The position numbers and the translations under genes are program-made. Positions 52,231-64,000 of a stretch of DNA of 64,000 bases are shown piece after piece; the first letter of the stretch is position 1, and each line of letters starts with the position of its first letter. The notes below the pieces were generated by a model. The model was given only the letters and a program-made list of their open reading frames with translations, was not told the origin of the DNA and searched no databases. Origin of the DNA: Marinospirillum insulare DSM 21763. Its GTDB lineage: Bacteria; Pseudomonadota; Gammaproteobacteria; Pseudomonadales; Halomonadaceae. Location of the stretch: assembly GCF_000686905.1 (NCBI RefSeq), contig NZ_JMLW01000005.1, positions 1-64,000 of the forward strand. Reading direction: 5' to 3'.

Positions 52231-54555
52231 TTATTCGGGAAGTAGTAGTTCACGTTGCCCATTAGATTGTAAAGGAGAAACCAAACCTGCTTGCTCCATA
52301 CCTTCAATTAGACCAGCAGCACGGTTATAACCTACTTTAAAACGTCTTTGTATGGCAGAAGCTGAGGCCCTACGACTTTCAATAACAAAGGCAACGGCTT
52401 CATCGTATAATTCATCCTGTTCTGCTGAACCTTCGGTTCCCTCTGCTTCTAAACCTGCTAAGGCCTGAGCATCCACTTTGCCATTCAAAATTGCATCTTC
52501 GTAATCGGGTTCACCACGCAGTTTCCAGTTTTCTACAACTCGGTGAACTTCATCATCAGATACAAAAGCACCGTGTACACGAATTGGCTGAGGTGCACCC
52601 GTTGGCATATAGAGCAGATCACCATTACCTAGCAGTTGCTCCGCGCCACTTTGATCAAGAATAGTACGCGAGTCAATTTTACTGGAAACCTGGAAGCCAA
52701 TACGAGTAGGAATATTGGCTTTAATTAAACCAGTGATAACATCAACCGAAGGGCGTTGGGTTGCTAAGATTAAATGAATACCTGCAGCTCTAGCTTTTTG
52801 AGCTAAACGAGCAATTAGCTCTTCAACTTTTTTACCAACCAGCATCATCATATCGGCAAATTCGTCTATCACCACCACCACATAGGGTAATTGCTCTAGG
52901 TAGGTTGGCTGCTCACCTGGCAATACTTCTTTAATTGGATCAACAACCTGTGCGCCCTGTTTCGCGGCCTCAGCTAATTTTTGGTTATAACCCACTAGGT
53001 TACGCACACCCATAGCCGACATTAGCTGATAACGCCTTTCCATTTCTGCCACACACCAACGCAGGGAGTTAGCCGCCTCTTTCATATCGGTCACTACAGG
53101 TGCTAACAGGTGTGGAATGCCTTCATAAACTGATAGTTCAAGCATTTTGGGATCAATCATTATTAAGCGGAGTTCTTCAGGGCTACGCTGCAATAACATT
53201 GATAAGATCATGGCATTCACACCCACTGACTTACCCGAACCGGTTGTACCTGCAACCAAGAGGTGAGGCATTTTAGCTAGGTTAACCACCAGAGGATTAC
53301 CAGCAATATCCTGGCCTAATGCAAGGGGCAAGGGATGCTTATCTTCTAAAAAAACAGGGTAATCTAATACTTCTTTTAAATAAATAAGTGCCCTTTTCTT
53401 ATTAGGTATTTCTATACCTATAGTGGATTGACCCGCAATCACTTCCACAACACGAATGCTGGTTACTTTTAAAGCACGTGCTAAATCTAGGGCTAGACCA
53501 GCAACACGCGACGATTTAACCCCTGCGGCTAGCTCAAGCTCAAACTGGGTAATAACTGGACCAGGGTGAAGACCAACCACTTCTGCTTTCACACCATAAT
53601 CTTTTAAATTTTGTTGTATTAAAGCAGCCAAATCTTCTAATTCTGAACTAGTGAAACCAACCTGTTGTGCTTGTGGTTCATCTAAGAGCTCTAAGCCGGG
53701 CTTTTCTCCTACTAGGCTGGCTGCATCCTGTTTATTCCCTTCTGGCTGAAGGTCTTGCAGAGTCATTAACTTGGGAGTTTTTTCTTCTGTTTCAAAACTG
53801 GTCTTTTCTATTTCAGGCGTACCTTCACCAGAAGTTAAGTCACCTAAGCGTGGTTCTTCCTTAGCTATTTCTGAACTTTTTGGTTGGGAAGTAGGCGAAG
53901 GTAAGCTAGGTAAGCGTTCTTTTAGGTTGGGTAACCACTTAAATGAAATTTTTGGCTTACTGAGTTTTGAGCTGATTACTTTAACCAGCCTTAGCAATAT
54001 ATTACCGATTTCATCCATAACAACCAGCCAAGACCAGCCAGTGATAAGAGATAAACCAGCAACCACACCACTAATAAAAATAAGGCTTGCACCTAAATGG
54101 CCTAAAACAGGGTTAATTAAATTAGCTAAACTTTCACCAAGAATACCACCAGCACCATAAGGAAGGTGGGCAGCAAGGGCATGTCCTGCTGCACTGGCCG
54201 ACACACCAATTAATAACAAAACAAAACCAAAAAATCTAAGTGATGGTATGTAGGGGTCCCAGCCAGCTTTTTCCCAAGGGCGGCGAACTAGCTGAATAGA
54301 TAAATGCACCAGGGCTAAAGGAAATAACCAAGCAGCAATACCCGTTAAAGAAAACAGTAAGTCTGCCAACCAAGAGCCAAATAAGCCCATTAAATTGCTA
54401 GGTATTTCTTGGGTCGCTCCATTCCAACCTGGGTCATTAGGATTAAAGCTAAAGAGCGCTATAAGTAGCATAAGTGAGATAAGTAATAATAAAAGAATCG
54501 CTGTTTCTTTTAACGCTTTTCTTAACTTATCAGAAAGATTGAGTTGCTCGGACAT
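52231..54555 (-). CDS. ftsK: DNA translocase FtsK
   Basis: FtsK pumps DNA at the division septum and aids resolution of chromosome dimers. It is 774 residues: four membrane spans (about 20-175), a short charged linker (about 205-300), then the motor with Walker [14 protein letters not shown] and Walker [13 protein letters not shown]. The C-terminal winged helix ([18 protein letters not shown]) reads KOPS sites. The linker is much shorter than in E. coli (1329 residues). It is divergent from aat. Confidence 0.96.
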   Translation of the reverse strand: MSEQLNLSDKLRKALKETAILLLLLISLMLLIALFSFNPNDPGWNGATQEIPSNLMGLFGSWLADLLFSLTGIAAWLFPLALVHLSIQLVRRPWEKAGWDPYIPSLRFFGFVLLLIGVSASAAGHALAAHLPYGAGGILGESLANLINPVLGHLGASLIFISGVVAGLSLITGWSWLVVMDEIGNILLRLVKVISSKLSKPKISFKWLPNLKERLPSLPSPTSQPKSSEIAKEEPRLGDLTSGEGTPEIEKTSFETEEKTPKLMTLQDLQPEGNKQDAASLVGEKPGLELLDEPQAQQVGFTSSELEDLAALIQQNLKDYGVKAEVVGLHPGPVITQFELELAAGVKSSRVAGLALDLARALKVTSIRVVEVIAGQSTIGIEIPNKKRALIYLKEVLDYPVFLEDKHPLPLALGQDIAGNPLVVNLAKMPHLLVAGTTGSGKSVGVNAMILSMLLQRSPEELRLIMIDPKMLELSVYEGIPHLLAPVVTDMKEAANSLRWCVAEMERRYQLMSAMGVRNLVGYNQKLAEAAKQGAQVVDPIKEVLPGEQPTYLEQLPYVVVVIDEFADMMMLVGKKVEELIARLAQKARAAGIHLILATQRPSVDVITGLIKANIPTRIGFQVSSKIDSRTILDQSGAEQLLGNGDLLYMPTGAPQPIRVHGAFVSDDEVHRVVENWKLRGEPDYEDAILNGKVDAQALAGLEAEGTEGSAEQDELYDEAVAFVIESRRASASAIQRRFKVGYNRAAGLIEGMEQAGLVSPLQSNGQRELLLPE

Positions 54556-54663
54556 AGTTTAAAATACCTACGGCTTGTTGCCGAGTTGGCTGAAGCCTTA
54601 TGATAGGGGTAGTGTTTAATGACTTGGTTTGTCTCTATTATATAACAGCTAGCAGGCTCATAC

Positions 54664-55338
54664 ATGCTTGAAATCTGGCAACTAGACAAAGAACTCTGGT
54701 TTCCTTCTCCGAATCTTGCTTTGCAAGAGCCTAATGGCTTGCTTGCTTTTGGTGGAGATCTATCTGCAGAACGCCTTTTACTGGCTTATCAGCAGGGAAT
54801 TTTCCCTTGGTTTAATGAAGGAGAGCCGCCACTTTGGTGGTCACCTGCACCGCGCATGGTACTCTATCCTGAAGAAATAAGAATTAGCCGCAGCTTGAAT
54901 AAGCGTTTAAAGCGCCAAGAATTTCAATTAAGTTTTGATACCTGTTTTGCAGAGGTGATAAACCAGTGCGCTATTTCGCGTCAAGCCACCAGCGGTACTT
55001 GGATAACCTCTGAGATGCAAACAGCTTATACGCAGCTTCATCAGCAGGGTTATGCCCACTCAGTTGAAGTTTGGCAACAGGGTCACCTAGTGGGTGGTTT
55101 GTATGGCTTAGCCTTGGGTGGAATGTTTTTTGGTGAATCTATGTTTAGTCATGTAAGTGATGCCTCTAAGGTAGCCTTAGTTGAACTGAGCTGGCACTTA
55201 AAGCAACAAGGTTTTAGTTTAATTGATTGCCAAGTTTACTCAAACCACTTGGCCAGCTTAGGTGCTAAAGAAATAAGCCGTGAACTTTTTTTACACACCT
55301 TGGCTAAAGCCAGTCGTGCTGAGGTCAGTTTTTTATGA
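54664..55338 (+). CDS. aat: Leucyl/phenylalanyl-tRNA-protein transferase
   Basis: Aat adds Leu or Phe from tRNA to proteins with N-terminal Lys or Arg, marking them for ClpS/ClpAP. It is 224 residues with FPSPNLALQEPNGLLAFGGDLS, RLLLAYQQGIFPWF, WWSPAPRMVL and GGLYGLALGGMFFGESMFS, all typical. It overlaps bpt by 4 bases. The divergent promoter region with ftsK is 108 bases. Confidence 0.96.
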   Translation: MLEIWQLDKELWFPSPNLALQEPNGLLAFGGDLSAERLLLAYQQGIFPWFNEGEPPLWWSPAPRMVLYPEEIRISRSLNKRLKRQEFQLSFDTCFAEVINQCAISRQATSGTWITSEMQTAYTQLHQQGYAHSVEVWQQGHLVGGLYGLALGGMFFGESMFSHVSDASKVALVELSWHLKQQGFSLIDCQVYSNHLASLGAKEISRELFLHTLAKASRAEVSFL

Positions 55339-56063
55339 ACAAGCCTAATCCACAAAGTTTTACCTTACGTTTTTACCAAACCCTGCCACATGCCTGCAGT
55401 TATTTAGAAGACGAAGAAGCAACCACTCTCTTTTTAGACCCTCAGCAACCGGTCACCGCTGAAGTTTATGATGCGCTGACTCAAGTCGGCTTTCGTCGCA
55501 GCGGTAAACACCTTTACCGACCCCACTGTGATACTTGCAACGCCTGCAAGTCTGTTAGAGTCAAAGTGGCTGAATTTACACCTTCACGACAACAGCAGAG
55601 AACGCTAAAGCGTAACCAAGACCTTAGTTGGAAAATTTTACCCACCACTTTTAGTAGCGAGCACTACCAACTTTATGAAAAATACATTAATCACCGCCAT
55701 GCAGATGGCGATATGTACCCAGCTAGTGAAGAACAGTTTCGTAGCTTTTTATTGGTAGGCAATGCTTGGGCTAACCTAGTTGAGTTTAGAGACTCTAGTG
55801 GACGGCTGGTTGCGGTTGCTGCTGTGGATAACTTAAGGGATGGGCTTTCGGCCATTTATACTTTTTTTGACCCTACAGAAAATCGTCGTAGCTTAGGTGT
55901 CTTTGCGGTTCTCTGGCAGCTAGAGCAGGTAAAAAAACTAGGGCTTCCTTATTTATACTTGGGTTACTGGATTAAAAACTGCCGCAAAATGAATTACAAA
56001 CAAGCCTACCAGCCCTTGGAAATACTAGAAGAGCAACAATGGCAAGCTTTTCCTGAAAGCTGA
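55335..56063 (+). CDS. bpt: Aspartate/glutamate leucyltransferase
   Basis: Bpt (also called Ate) adds Leu to N-terminal Asp or Glu. It is 242 residues with the cysteine block HCDTCNACKSVRV, the ATE fold pieces YEKYINHRHADGDMYP and YTFFDP, and GYWIKNCRKMNYK. It works in the same N-degron route as Aat, and its gene overlaps aat by 4 bases. Confidence 0.95.
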   Translation: MNKPNPQSFTLRFYQTLPHACSYLEDEEATTLFLDPQQPVTAEVYDALTQVGFRRSGKHLYRPHCDTCNACKSVRVKVAEFTPSRQQQRTLKRNQDLSWKILPTTFSSEHYQLYEKYINHRHADGDMYPASEEQFRSFLLVGNAWANLVEFRDSSGRLVAVAAVDNLRDGLSAIYTFFDPTENRRSLGVFAVLWQLEQVKKLGLPYLYLGYWIKNCRKMNYKQAYQPLEILEEQQWQAFPES

Positions 56064-56154
56064 ATTTCCTTACTGAATCCGCTTACCTTTGCTCTTTCTT
56101 AAAAAATGAGGCAGAATGCACGCGGTTTTTTCAAATATTAGAGGTTTATGCCGA

Positions 56155-56373
56155 ATGGCAAAAGAAGATCATATTGAAATGGAAGGTGTTATTATCGACA
56201 CCCTACCTAACACCATGTTCCGTGTTGAATTAGAAAACGGCCATGTTTTGACTGCTCATATTTCTGGCAAAATGCGTAAAAACTATATTCGTATTCTGAC
56301 TGGCGATAAAGTTAAAGTTGAGTTGTCACCCTATGACCTAACCAAGGGTCGTATAACTTACCGCGCCCGCTAA
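56155..56373 (+). CDS. infA: Translation initiation factor IF-1
   Basis: IF-1 occupies the ribosomal A site during initiation. The 72-residue OB-fold protein starts [11 protein letters not shown] and includes [26 protein letters not shown]. The frame is open from 56116, but the ATG at 56155, after GAGGT, gives the normal N-terminus and length. A terminator-like hairpin follows. Confidence 0.97.
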   Translation: MAKEDHIEMEGVIIDTLPNTMFRVELENGHVLTAHISGKMRKNYIRILTGDKVKVELSPYDLTKGRITYRAR

Positions 56374-56408
56374 GTACACATTTAAGTACAAAGCCTTAAT
56401 TTTGCTAA

Positions 56409-56435
56409 CCGGCCTACAAGCCGGCTTAGTTGTTT
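56409..56435 (+). terminator. Probable infA terminator
   Basis: CCGGC (56409-56413) pairs with GCCGG (56420-56424), with outer TAA/TTA pairing after a bulge, followed by a T-rich stretch. It is weaker than the others here. Confidence 0.5.
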
Positions 56436-56457
56436 ATTTAAACTAAATAACTAGCGC

Positions 56458-56490
56458 AAAAAAATAGCGGGCAATTCCTTTTGCCCGCTA
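56458..56490 (-). terminator. clpA terminator
   Basis: A perfect 10-bp stem pairs TAGCGGGCAA (56465-56474) with TTGCCCGCTA (56481-56490) across a 6-base loop. On the minus strand it is followed by a run of seven T. Confidence 0.92.
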
Positions 56491-56502
56491 GCTATAAGAC
56501 GC

Positions 56503-58785
56503 TTAAACTGCGTCTTTTTCTGTTTCTTCCAAGGCTGACTCAAAGCTTAACTGCAAGCCTTTCTTATTAGCAGTTACCTTCACTGTACCGCCTTTTTCTG
56601 ACAGTTCCCCAAAGAGAATTGCCTCAGCCATAGGCTTCTTAATTTGCTCTTGAATTAAGCGTGCCATAGGTCTGGCACCCATAGCTTCATCGTAACCCTC
56701 TTTAGCTAACCAAGTGCGCGCTTTCTTGTCGACTTCTAGCACGACTCGCTTGTCATCTAGCTGCGCTTGCAACTCTACCAAGAACTTATCAACTACGTTT
56801 TTGATCACCTCTATATCTAAAGCTTTAAACTGAATAGTGGTATCTAAACGGTTACGAAACTCTGGCGTGAACATTTTTCGTATGGCTTCCATACCGTCAG
56901 TTGCATGATCCTGTTCTTGGAAACCGATAGAGCGACGACTAGTGGCTTCAGCACCAGCGTTAGTTGTCATTACTAGAATAACATTACGGAAGTCTGCTTT
57001 ACGGCCATTATTGTCAGTAAGCGAGCCATGGTCCATAACCTGCAACAGCAAGTTAAAGACTTCTGGGTGAGCTTTTTCTATTTCATCTAACAATAAAACA
57101 CAGTGAGGGTTTTTGGTCACTGCTTCGGTTAGCAAGCCGCCTTGGTCAAAACCTACATAACCGGGTGGCGCACCAATTAAGCGAGAAACCGTGTGCCTTT
57201 CCATGTATTCAGACATATCAAAGCGTACCAGCTCTATACCTAATGTACGTGCTAGCTGTTTAGTGACTTCAGTTTTACCTACGCCTGTAGGGCCAGCAAA
57301 CAAGAAGCTTCCTATGGGTTTTTCTGGTGACTTTAACCCAGCCCGTGACAGTTTAATGGCATTGGCTAAGGCTTCTATGCCTTCATCTTGCCCAAAGACC
57401 AACATTTTTAAGTCGCGCTCCACGTTACGCAGCACTTCTTTGTCGTTGGTAGACACTGTTTTAGGTGGTATGCGTGCAATTTTAGAAACGATGGCTTCTA
57501 TTTCTGTACTACCTATCGTTTCTACTCGGTCTTCTTCAGCTAACAGCTGCTGATAAGCACCGGCTTCATCTACCACATCTATGGCTTTGTCTGGCAAGTA
57601 GCGGTCATTAATGTAGCGTTCTGCTAAACGTGCGGCGGTTTCTAATGCATGATCGTCATAGCGTAATTTGTGGTGTTCTTCAAAGCGGCTTTTTAAACCT
57701 TTAAGAATCGCAATGGTGTCCTCTACGCTAGGTTCAAGCACATCAATTTTTTGGAAACGACGTGCCAAGGCACGGTCTTTTTCAAAAATGCCACGAAACT
57801 CTTGGAAGGTGGTTGAACCTATGCAACGTAAGTCACCATTAGAAAGCATAGGTTTCAGTAGGTTAGAAGCATCCATTACACCACCTGACGCTGCACCTGC
57901 ACCAATAATGGTATGAATTTCGTCGATAAATAGAATTGAGTGGTCTTCTTTTTTCAACTCATTGAGCAAGGCTTTTAAGCGTTTTTCGAAGTCACCACGG
58001 TATTTAGTGCCTGCTAACAAAGCACCTAAGTCTAATGAATAAACAATGGCATCGGCGATGACTTCTGGCACTTCACCATCCACAATACGTTTGGCTAAAC
58101 CTTCTGCAACTGCTGTTTTACCTACGCCTGCTTCACCAACAAGCAGTGGGTTATTTTTACGCCTTCTGGCTAAAACTTGTACTACTCGCTCTATTTCTTG
58201 GTCACGACCAATAAGCGGGTCTATTTTACCTGCTTCAGCTTGAGCATTTAGGTTGGTCGCAAAACTATGCAGAGGATGATTACTATTAACCGCTTCTGCT
58301 TCTTCTTGCTCTTGACCAAACACATCGCCTGCCTGCTCTGAGTCATCGGCAACTTTTGATATTCCATGGGAAATAAAGTTAACCACATCAACTCTGGCGA
58401 CATCTTGCTGTTTTAGAATATAAACGGCTTGGCTTTCTTGCTCGCTAAAAATAGCAACCAAAACATTCGCACCGGTTACTTCATTTTTACCTGAAGACTG
58501 CACATGGAATACAGCCCTTTGCAGCACTCGCTGAAAACCTAAAGTGGGTTGAGTTTCTCGCTCCACGTTATCATCAGGAATAACTGGAGTGGTAGCTTCA
58601 ATAAAGTCGTTTAATTCTTTACGAATACTACCTAGGTCTGTACCGCAAGCCTTTAATACTTGGGCTGCAGACCTGTTATCTAACAAAGACAGCAATAAAT
58701 GCTCTACTGTCATGAATTCATGGCGTTGTCGCCTTGCCAGGGTGAACGCCTCATTCAGCGTATGTTCTAGATCTTTGCTAAGCAT
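56503..58785 (-). CDS. clpA: ATP-dependent Clp protease ATPase subunit ClpA
   Basis: ClpA unfolds substrates for ClpP. It is 760 residues: a Clp N-domain ([15 protein letters not shown]), a first AAA+ module with Walker [14 protein letters not shown], and a second with Walker [14 protein letters not shown]. The [14 protein letters not shown] block and a C-terminal D2 small domain are present. The frame is open to 58818, but the ATG at 58785 gives the usual N-terminus ([14 protein letters not shown]). clpS is just upstream on the same strand. Confidence 0.96.
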   Translation of the reverse strand: MLSKDLEHTLNEAFTLARRQRHEFMTVEHLLLSLLDNRSAAQVLKACGTDLGSIRKELNDFIEATTPVIPDDNVERETQPTLGFQRVLQRAVFHVQSSGKNEVTGANVLVAIFSEQESQAVYILKQQDVARVDVVNFISHGISKVADDSEQAGDVFGQEQEEAEAVNSNHPLHSFATNLNAQAEAGKIDPLIGRDQEIERVVQVLARRRKNNPLLVGEAGVGKTAVAEGLAKRIVDGEVPEVIADAIVYSLDLGALLAGTKYRGDFEKRLKALLNELKKEDHSILFIDEIHTIIGAGAASGGVMDASNLLKPMLSNGDLRCIGSTTFQEFRGIFEKDRALARRFQKIDVLEPSVEDTIAILKGLKSRFEEHHKLRYDDHALETAARLAERYINDRYLPDKAIDVVDEAGAYQQLLAEEDRVETIGSTEIEAIVSKIARIPPKTVSTNDKEVLRNVERDLKMLVFGQDEGIEALANAIKLSRAGLKSPEKPIGSFLFAGPTGVGKTEVTKQLARTLGIELVRFDMSEYMERHTVSRLIGAPPGYVGFDQGGLLTEAVTKNPHCVLLLDEIEKAHPEVFNLLLQVMDHGSLTDNNGRKADFRNVILVMTTNAGAEATSRRSIGFQEQDHATDGMEAIRKMFTPEFRNRLDTTIQFKALDIEVIKNVVDKFLVELQAQLDDKRVVLEVDKKARTWLAKEGYDEAMGARPMARLIQEQIKKPMAEAILFGELSEKGGTVKVTANKKGLQLSFESALEETEKDAV

Positions 58786-58855
58786 GCGCCTACCCTCACT
58801 TACCCGACTGGGAACCAATGATGACCTGTTTGGTCTTTTAACTCTTTACTTTACT

Positions 58856-59182
58856 CTACTCTGCAACTTCAACATTACACATAAGAGGATGTTCATTCTC
58901 ACGCGCAAAGTCTATAACTAATGCTGCTTTTGTTTCTGCTACATCTTTACTAAAAACTCCACAAACACCACGACCTTTCTGATGAACATCTAGCATCACT
59001 TGGGTGGCTTTTTCCATATCCATGTGAAAATAGAACATCAATACTTCTACCACAAACTCCATAGGTGTAAAGTCATCATTAAGCATAATAACCTTATACC
59101 TAGGCGGTTGTTCAAGTTTAGGCTTAGCTGTAGCTGTTGCCAAATCACCATTTAGGTGCCCACCTTGCCCATCTTCACTCAA
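58856..59182 (-). CDS. clpS: ClpS adaptor
   Basis: ClpS recognises N-degron residues and delivers them to ClpA. The 108-residue protein has a disordered N-terminal tail of ~27 residues, then YKVIMLNDDFTPMEFVVEVL, the hydrophobic pocket region, and VHQKGRGVCGVFSKDVAETK. clpA starts 70 bases downstream. rluE is divergent, 173 bases away. Confidence 0.96.
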   Translation of the reverse strand: MSEDGQGGHLNGDLATATAKPKLEQPPRYKVIMLNDDFTPMEFVVEVLMFYFHMDMEKATQVMLDVHQKGRGVCGVFSKDVAETKAALVIDFARENEHPLMCNVEVAE

Positions 59183-59355
59183 AACTTAACCCTCTTGTAT
59201 CTGCACCCCTAACCCTTACCAACCACTCTCTAATAGATAGGGATAAAATAATAAAATCACAAGGTGTTTAAGCAAATAAATTTATTGCTGCTACTACTTG
59301 TGCCGTCTAAAGGCTAAAATGCCATAAATTAACTTAACACCTTTCTGAGATACTC

Positions 59356-59961
59356 ATGAGCGACCTTTATTTATTCTACAAACCTTGGCAGGTACTTTCA
59401 CAGTTCACCGATGATAAAGGCCGCAGCACCTTAGCTGACTTTATCAAAACTGAAGGCATTTATCCTGCTGGACGTTTAGATTATGACTCAGAAGGGCTAT
59501 TGCTGCTAACTGACGATGGTGCTTTACAAGCACGCATTACCCACCCTGAATTTAAATTACCTAAAACCTATTGGGTACAAGTTGAAGGGCAGATAACTGA
59601 AGAAGCCCTGAAAGCTTTAAGTGATGGCGTAGAGTTAAACGATGGCAAAACCCGCCCTGCGCGTGCGCGGTTAATGAAAGAGCCTAAGCTGCCCGCACGT
59701 GCTGAACCCGTTAACCCTCGCCCCGGCTTAGGAACTAGTTGGATAGAAATCACTCTATTAGAAGGTCGCAATCGCCAAGTACGCCGTATGACAGCCCATG
59801 TTGGCTTCCCTACTCTGCGTTTAGTACGCTGGTCTATCGGTAATTGGTCACTTGAGCACCTGCGCCCCTCACAAATCAAAAAAACACGCATACACCTGCC
59901 AGCTAAGCAACACAAGGTTGTACTTAAGCCGCGCAAAAAAGGTGTTAAAAAGGAAGGTTAA
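59356..59961 (+). CDS. rluE: 23S rRNA pseudouridine synthase E
   Basis: RluE makes pseudouridine 2457 in 23S rRNA. The 201-residue RsuA-family protein lacks an N-terminal S4 domain, as RluE does. The catalytic aspartate is in [19 protein letters not shown], and [10 protein letters not shown] follows. It overlaps the nudix gene by one base, so the two are co-transcribed. The pairing is also seen in relatives. Confidence 0.93.
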   Translation: MSDLYLFYKPWQVLSQFTDDKGRSTLADFIKTEGIYPAGRLDYDSEGLLLLTDDGALQARITHPEFKLPKTYWVQVEGQITEEALKALSDGVELNDGKTRPARARLMKEPKLPARAEPVNPRPGLGTSWIEITLLEGRNRQVRRMTAHVGFPTLRLVRWSIGNWSLEHLRPSQIKKTRIHLPAKQHKVVLKPRKKGVKKEG

Positions 59962-60425
59962 TGGAACGCTGGACACCCAACTGCACAGTCGCCACCTTGG
60001 TACACCATGAAGGTAAGTTCTTACTAGTCGAGGAATACGACAAGCTGTCTGCCACTGATATGCCTGTACTGAATCAACCAGCAGGGCACGTTGAAGTTGA
60101 TGAAAGCTTAATTGAAGCGGCAGTACGCGAAACCTTAGAAGAAACCGGTTGGTTAGTAGAAATAGAAGCTTATTTAGGTTTATACATTAATGTTGCACCC
60201 AACAATATTACCTATCATCGCCATTGTTTTATTGCTCGACCTCTTGCTGAATTGCCCGATGCTGAACTGGATGATGGCATTATTTCAGCGCCTTGGTTAA
60301 CCCTAGACGAAATCAACGCAGCAGAAACCGCAGGTCGCTTTCGTAGCCCCATGGTTAGACCTTGCTTTGATGACTTTTTAGCAGGCAAGTCTTACCCCTT
60401 AAGCCTAATCCAAGACTTCCGTTAA
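59961..60425 (+). CDS. nudJ: Nudix hydrolase, NudJ-like
   Basis: Nudix proteins hydrolyse nucleoside diphosphate-linked compounds; NudJ of E. coli acts on HMP pyrophosphate and nucleoside triphosphates. The Nudix box GHVEVDESLIEAAVRETLEET matches G-x5-E-x7-RE-U-x-EE. Length is 154 residues. NPAGHV preceding the box and its place next to mnmA agree with NudJ. Exact substrate cannot be told. Confidence 0.85.
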   Translation: MERWTPNCTVATLVHHEGKFLLVEEYDKLSATDMPVLNQPAGHVEVDESLIEAAVRETLEETGWLVEIEAYLGLYINVAPNNITYHRHCFIARPLAELPDAELDDGIISAPWLTLDEINAAETAGRFRSPMVRPCFDDFLAGKSYPLSLIQDFR

Positions 60426-60508
60426 GCCGTCAGTTTATTTGACTTAAAAAAGACTGGGCTTGTCATGTATAATGGCGCTTTAAATTATTTCTTTCTGCGG
60501 AGTGTTAA

Positions 60509-61678
60509 GTGACCGAGTGTTCAGTAGCATCTACAGCAGCTCATGACCCAGCTTCTACTCGCGTAATAGTCGGTATGTCTGGCGGTGTAGACTCATCTGT
60601 TTCAGCTATTTTGCTTTTACAGCAAGGCTATCAGGTGGAAGGCCTGTTTATGAAAAACTGGGAAGAAGATGACAATACTGAATACTGCACAGCTAAAGAA
60701 GACTACGCCGATGCCCAGGCCGTTTGCGACAAACTAGGCATTAAGCTACACGCTGCTAATTTTGCTGCTGAATACTGGGATAATGTGTTTGAGCATTTTT
60801 TAGCTGAATACAAAGCAGGCCGCACCCCTAACCCTGATATTCTTTGCAACCGTGAAATCAAATTCAAAGCTTTCTTAGAGTATGCCCAACTGCTAGGTGC
60901 TGACTTTATTGCCACAGGTCACTATGTAAGGCGTGGTACAGATGCAGCAGGAAAAACACAGCTATTACGTGGTTTAGATAATAACAAAGACCAAAGCTAT
61001 TTTTTACATGCCGTGGGTCATAAAGAATTAGGCTTAACGCTTTTCCCTGTGGGTAAATTAGAAAAACCAGAAGTTCGCCGTTTAGCTGAAGAGTACAATT
61101 TAGTTACTGCTAAAAAGAAAGACTCTACTGGCATTTGTTTTATAGGTGAGCGCCGCTTTACTGACTTTTTAAAACAATACCTACCTGCCCAGCCGGGTGA
61201 TTTAATCACCGACAAGGGTGAATTGATTGGCCAACATGCTGGTTTAATGTATTACACCCTAGGTCAACGCCAAGGTTTAGGTATAGGTGGTGTTAAAGGC
61301 TATCCAGAAGCACCTTGGTTTGTGGCAGCTAAAGACTTAAACAATAACAAGCTAATTGTTGTTCAGGGTGAAGACAACCCCTTGCTATTCACTGATGGTC
61401 TTATTTGCTCTGCACCTGACTGGGTTGCAGGCGAACCACCAACCAGTAGTTTTAAATGCACTGGTAAGGTGCGCTATCGACAAGATGATCAAGCCTGCCA
61501 AGTAGAAGTATTAACTGATGGCCGCTGTAAAGTTGTTTTTGAACAACCACAAAGAGCGGTGACTCCTGGGCAATCCATGGTTTTTTATCTTGATGATGTT
61601 TGTTTAGGTGGTGGTGTCATTGAAAGCACCTTTTTAAAAACCGCTAGCCCCTCATTAGAAATTGAGTCTGTCGAATGA
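60509..61678 (+). CDS. mnmA: tRNA-specific 2-thiouridylase MnmA
   Basis: MnmA puts sulfur on C2 of wobble U34 in tRNAs for Lys, Glu and Gln, using persulfide from TusE (encoded at 38537). The 389-residue protein has a PP-loop [10 protein letters not shown], and the catalytic cysteines in [10 protein letters not shown] and STGICFIGE. The start is GTG at 60509 after GGAG. It overlaps hflD by 4 bases. Confidence 0.96.
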   Translation: MTECSVASTAAHDPASTRVIVGMSGGVDSSVSAILLLQQGYQVEGLFMKNWEEDDNTEYCTAKEDYADAQAVCDKLGIKLHAANFAAEYWDNVFEHFLAEYKAGRTPNPDILCNREIKFKAFLEYAQLLGADFIATGHYVRRGTDAAGKTQLLRGLDNNKDQSYFLHAVGHKELGLTLFPVGKLEKPEVRRLAEEYNLVTAKKKDSTGICFIGERRFTDFLKQYLPAQPGDLITDKGELIGQHAGLMYYTLGQRQGLGIGGVKGYPEAPWFVAAKDLNNNKLIVVQGEDNPLLFTDGLICSAPDWVAGEPPTSSFKCTGKVRYRQDDQACQVEVLTDGRCKVVFEQPQRAVTPGQSMVFYLDDVCLGGGVIESTFLKTASPSLEIESVE

Positions 61679-62298
61679 ATAATTTAGATTATGGACAACG
61701 CCAAACGCTTGCTTTAGCAGGAGTGTTTCAAGTTGCTCAATTAGTGAATGACTTAGCAACGCGTGGTTTAGTAGACCAACAAACCTTTGCTACAAGTATT
61801 AACTCCGTTCTAGTTACTGATCCTGAAACAACCACTGATATTTATGGTGGTGAGCTTTCCAATCTTCGATCAGGTGCCAACACCCTGCGCAAGGTTTTAC
61901 TTAAAGACTCTAGTGTTAACCCTAGCGTACTTCGCTATGCCATGGCTATTTTAATACTCAACACCAAACTAGCTAAAAATCCCCAAATGCTAACTGCCAT
62001 AGGTCAGCGTTTAGATGCAGTCAAATCACAAGCCATGCACTTTAGCCCAACTCATGAAAATGTATTAGCTGCACTGGCTGGACTTTACCAAGACACTTTA
62101 AGCACCCTTTCATTTCGTATTCAGGTACAAGGTGATCCTAATATTTTGCAACAAACCGGCAATGCCGACAAAATTCGCGCCCTACTCTTAGCTGGTATAC
62201 GCTCTGCCATGCTCTGGTCTCAGTCGGGTGGCAAGCGTTGGAAGCTTCTATTTTCACGCAAAAAAATTCTGCAAGACTTAAATCAATTTGGTTTTTAA
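61675..62298 (+). CDS. hflD: HflD, lysogenization regulator homologue
   Basis: This peripheral membrane protein (207 residues, all-helical) interferes with phage lambda CII in E. coli. Its housekeeping role is unclear. The family features [36 protein letters not shown] and [28 protein letters not shown] are present. Placed between mnmA and purB, as in E. coli and Pseudomonas. Confidence 0.93.
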   Translation: MNNLDYGQRQTLALAGVFQVAQLVNDLATRGLVDQQTFATSINSVLVTDPETTTDIYGGELSNLRSGANTLRKVLLKDSSVNPSVLRYAMAILILNTKLAKNPQMLTAIGQRLDAVKSQAMHFSPTHENVLAALAGLYQDTLSTLSFRIQVQGDPNILQQTGNADKIRALLLAGIRSAMLWSQSGGKRWKLLFSRKKILQDLNQFGF

Positions 62299-62335
62299 AG
62301 CAGGCTTTTAGCAGCAGTTTTTCTTTTACCTTTAA

Positions 62336-63736
<1,401 letters not shown>

Positions 63737-63738
63737 GA

Positions 63739-64000
63739 ATGACTGCTTCCATCACTTTGCCAGCTTCCATTTTAGGCTCCATTAGTCGTGAAGAATTTTT
63801 ACGTGACTATTGGCAAAAAAAACCGCTCTTAATTCGTCAAGCTATCCCTAGCTTTACGCCACCCTTAGATATTAATGAGTTAGCCGGTTTAGCTTTAGAA
63901 GAAACCGTAGAAGCTCGCCTAGTGATGGAGCAAGGCCCTGAAAGCCCTTGGCAATTATTTAATGGCCCCTTTGAAGAAAGCTTTTTACAAAACCTGCCAG
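63739..64000 (+). CDS. roxA: Ribosomal oxygenase RoxA (JmjC/cupin), N-terminal part
   Basis: RoxA (YcfD) hydroxylates an arginine of ribosomal protein L16 using 2-oxoglutarate and Fe(II). Only ~87 residues are inside the window. ISREEFLRDYWQKKPLLIRQA, then ARLVMEQGPESPWQLFNGPF, match the N-terminal part of cupin-4 proteins. The metal-binding HxD motif is beyond the edge. It directly follows purB as in P. aeruginosa. Confidence 0.88.
   Translation, partial: MTASITLPASILGSISREEFLRDYWQKKPLLIRQAIPSFTPPLDINELAGLALEETVEARLVMEQGPESPWQLFNGPFEESFLQNLP

Overview
The window looks like ordinary chromosome from a moderately AT-rich gammaproteobacterium. The orders tusDCBE next to a yccA-type gene, rarA-lolA-ftsK, aat-bpt-infA, clpA-clpS and mnmA-hflD-purB-roxA resemble Pseudomonas/Oceanospirillales chromosomes. 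I cannot name a species. I see no rRNA, tRNA, CRISPR array or prophage.

Layout. 1-342: right end of an IS30-family element. 488-3719: cysDN (sulfate activation, with a decayed APS-kinase tail on CysN) and a small repeat protein. 3720-4243: a gene-free stretch with a strong terminator and a tight cluster of DnaA-box matches. 4244-6831: ycaO and a methyltransferase. 6838-14343 (minus): a tight operon of TonB receptor, tetrapyrrole-methylase-like protein and Dpp/Nik-type ABC importer. It faces a LysR regulator across a Fur-box-like palindrome. 15370-28208 (minus): a complete gspC-N type II secretion operon whose first gene encodes a Tat lipoprotein related to SoxB with a damaged metal site. 28322-32910 (minus): a signalling group of response regulator, histidine kinase, small membrane protein and CHASE2 adenylate cyclase. 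32998-40029: tatD, trhP, a Cys-cluster protein, a thiolase-like protein, a BI-1 membrane protein, tusDCBE and DAHP synthase. 40173-49301: a DUF5610-like protein, pilA, an alcohol/aldehyde oxidation cassette, and pilBCD. 49439-50167: hicAB, ending at a relic of an IS30 end. 50245-64000: rarA, lolA, ftsK, aat, bpt, infA, clpA, clpS, rluE, a nudix gene, mnmA, hflD, purB and the start of roxA.

How the genes work together. PilD (48435-49301) is the only prepilin peptidase seen, so it probably processes both PilA and the GspG-K pseudopilins, because the gsp operon has no gspO. TusBCDE relays sulfur to MnmA for 2-thiouridine at tRNA wobble U34, and TrhP hydroxylates the same base. Aat and Bpt add leucine or phenylalanine to N-termini, and ClpS hands such proteins to ClpA, so the N-degron pathway is nearly complete here (ClpP not seen). 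YcaO and RoxA modify ribosomal proteins S12 and L16. The alcohol cassette (GMC oxidoreductase, Tat-signal partner, aldehyde dehydrogenase) sits between pilA and pilBCD.

The best leads for something undescribed are three. The first is the putatively iron-regulated TonB/ABC operon carrying an orphan tetrapyrrole-methylase-like enzyme. The second is the SoxB-like Tat lipoprotein leading the type II secretion operon. The third is the degenerate APS-kinase domain kept on CysN. The DnaA-box cluster and the IS30-end relic at hicAB deserve a check.
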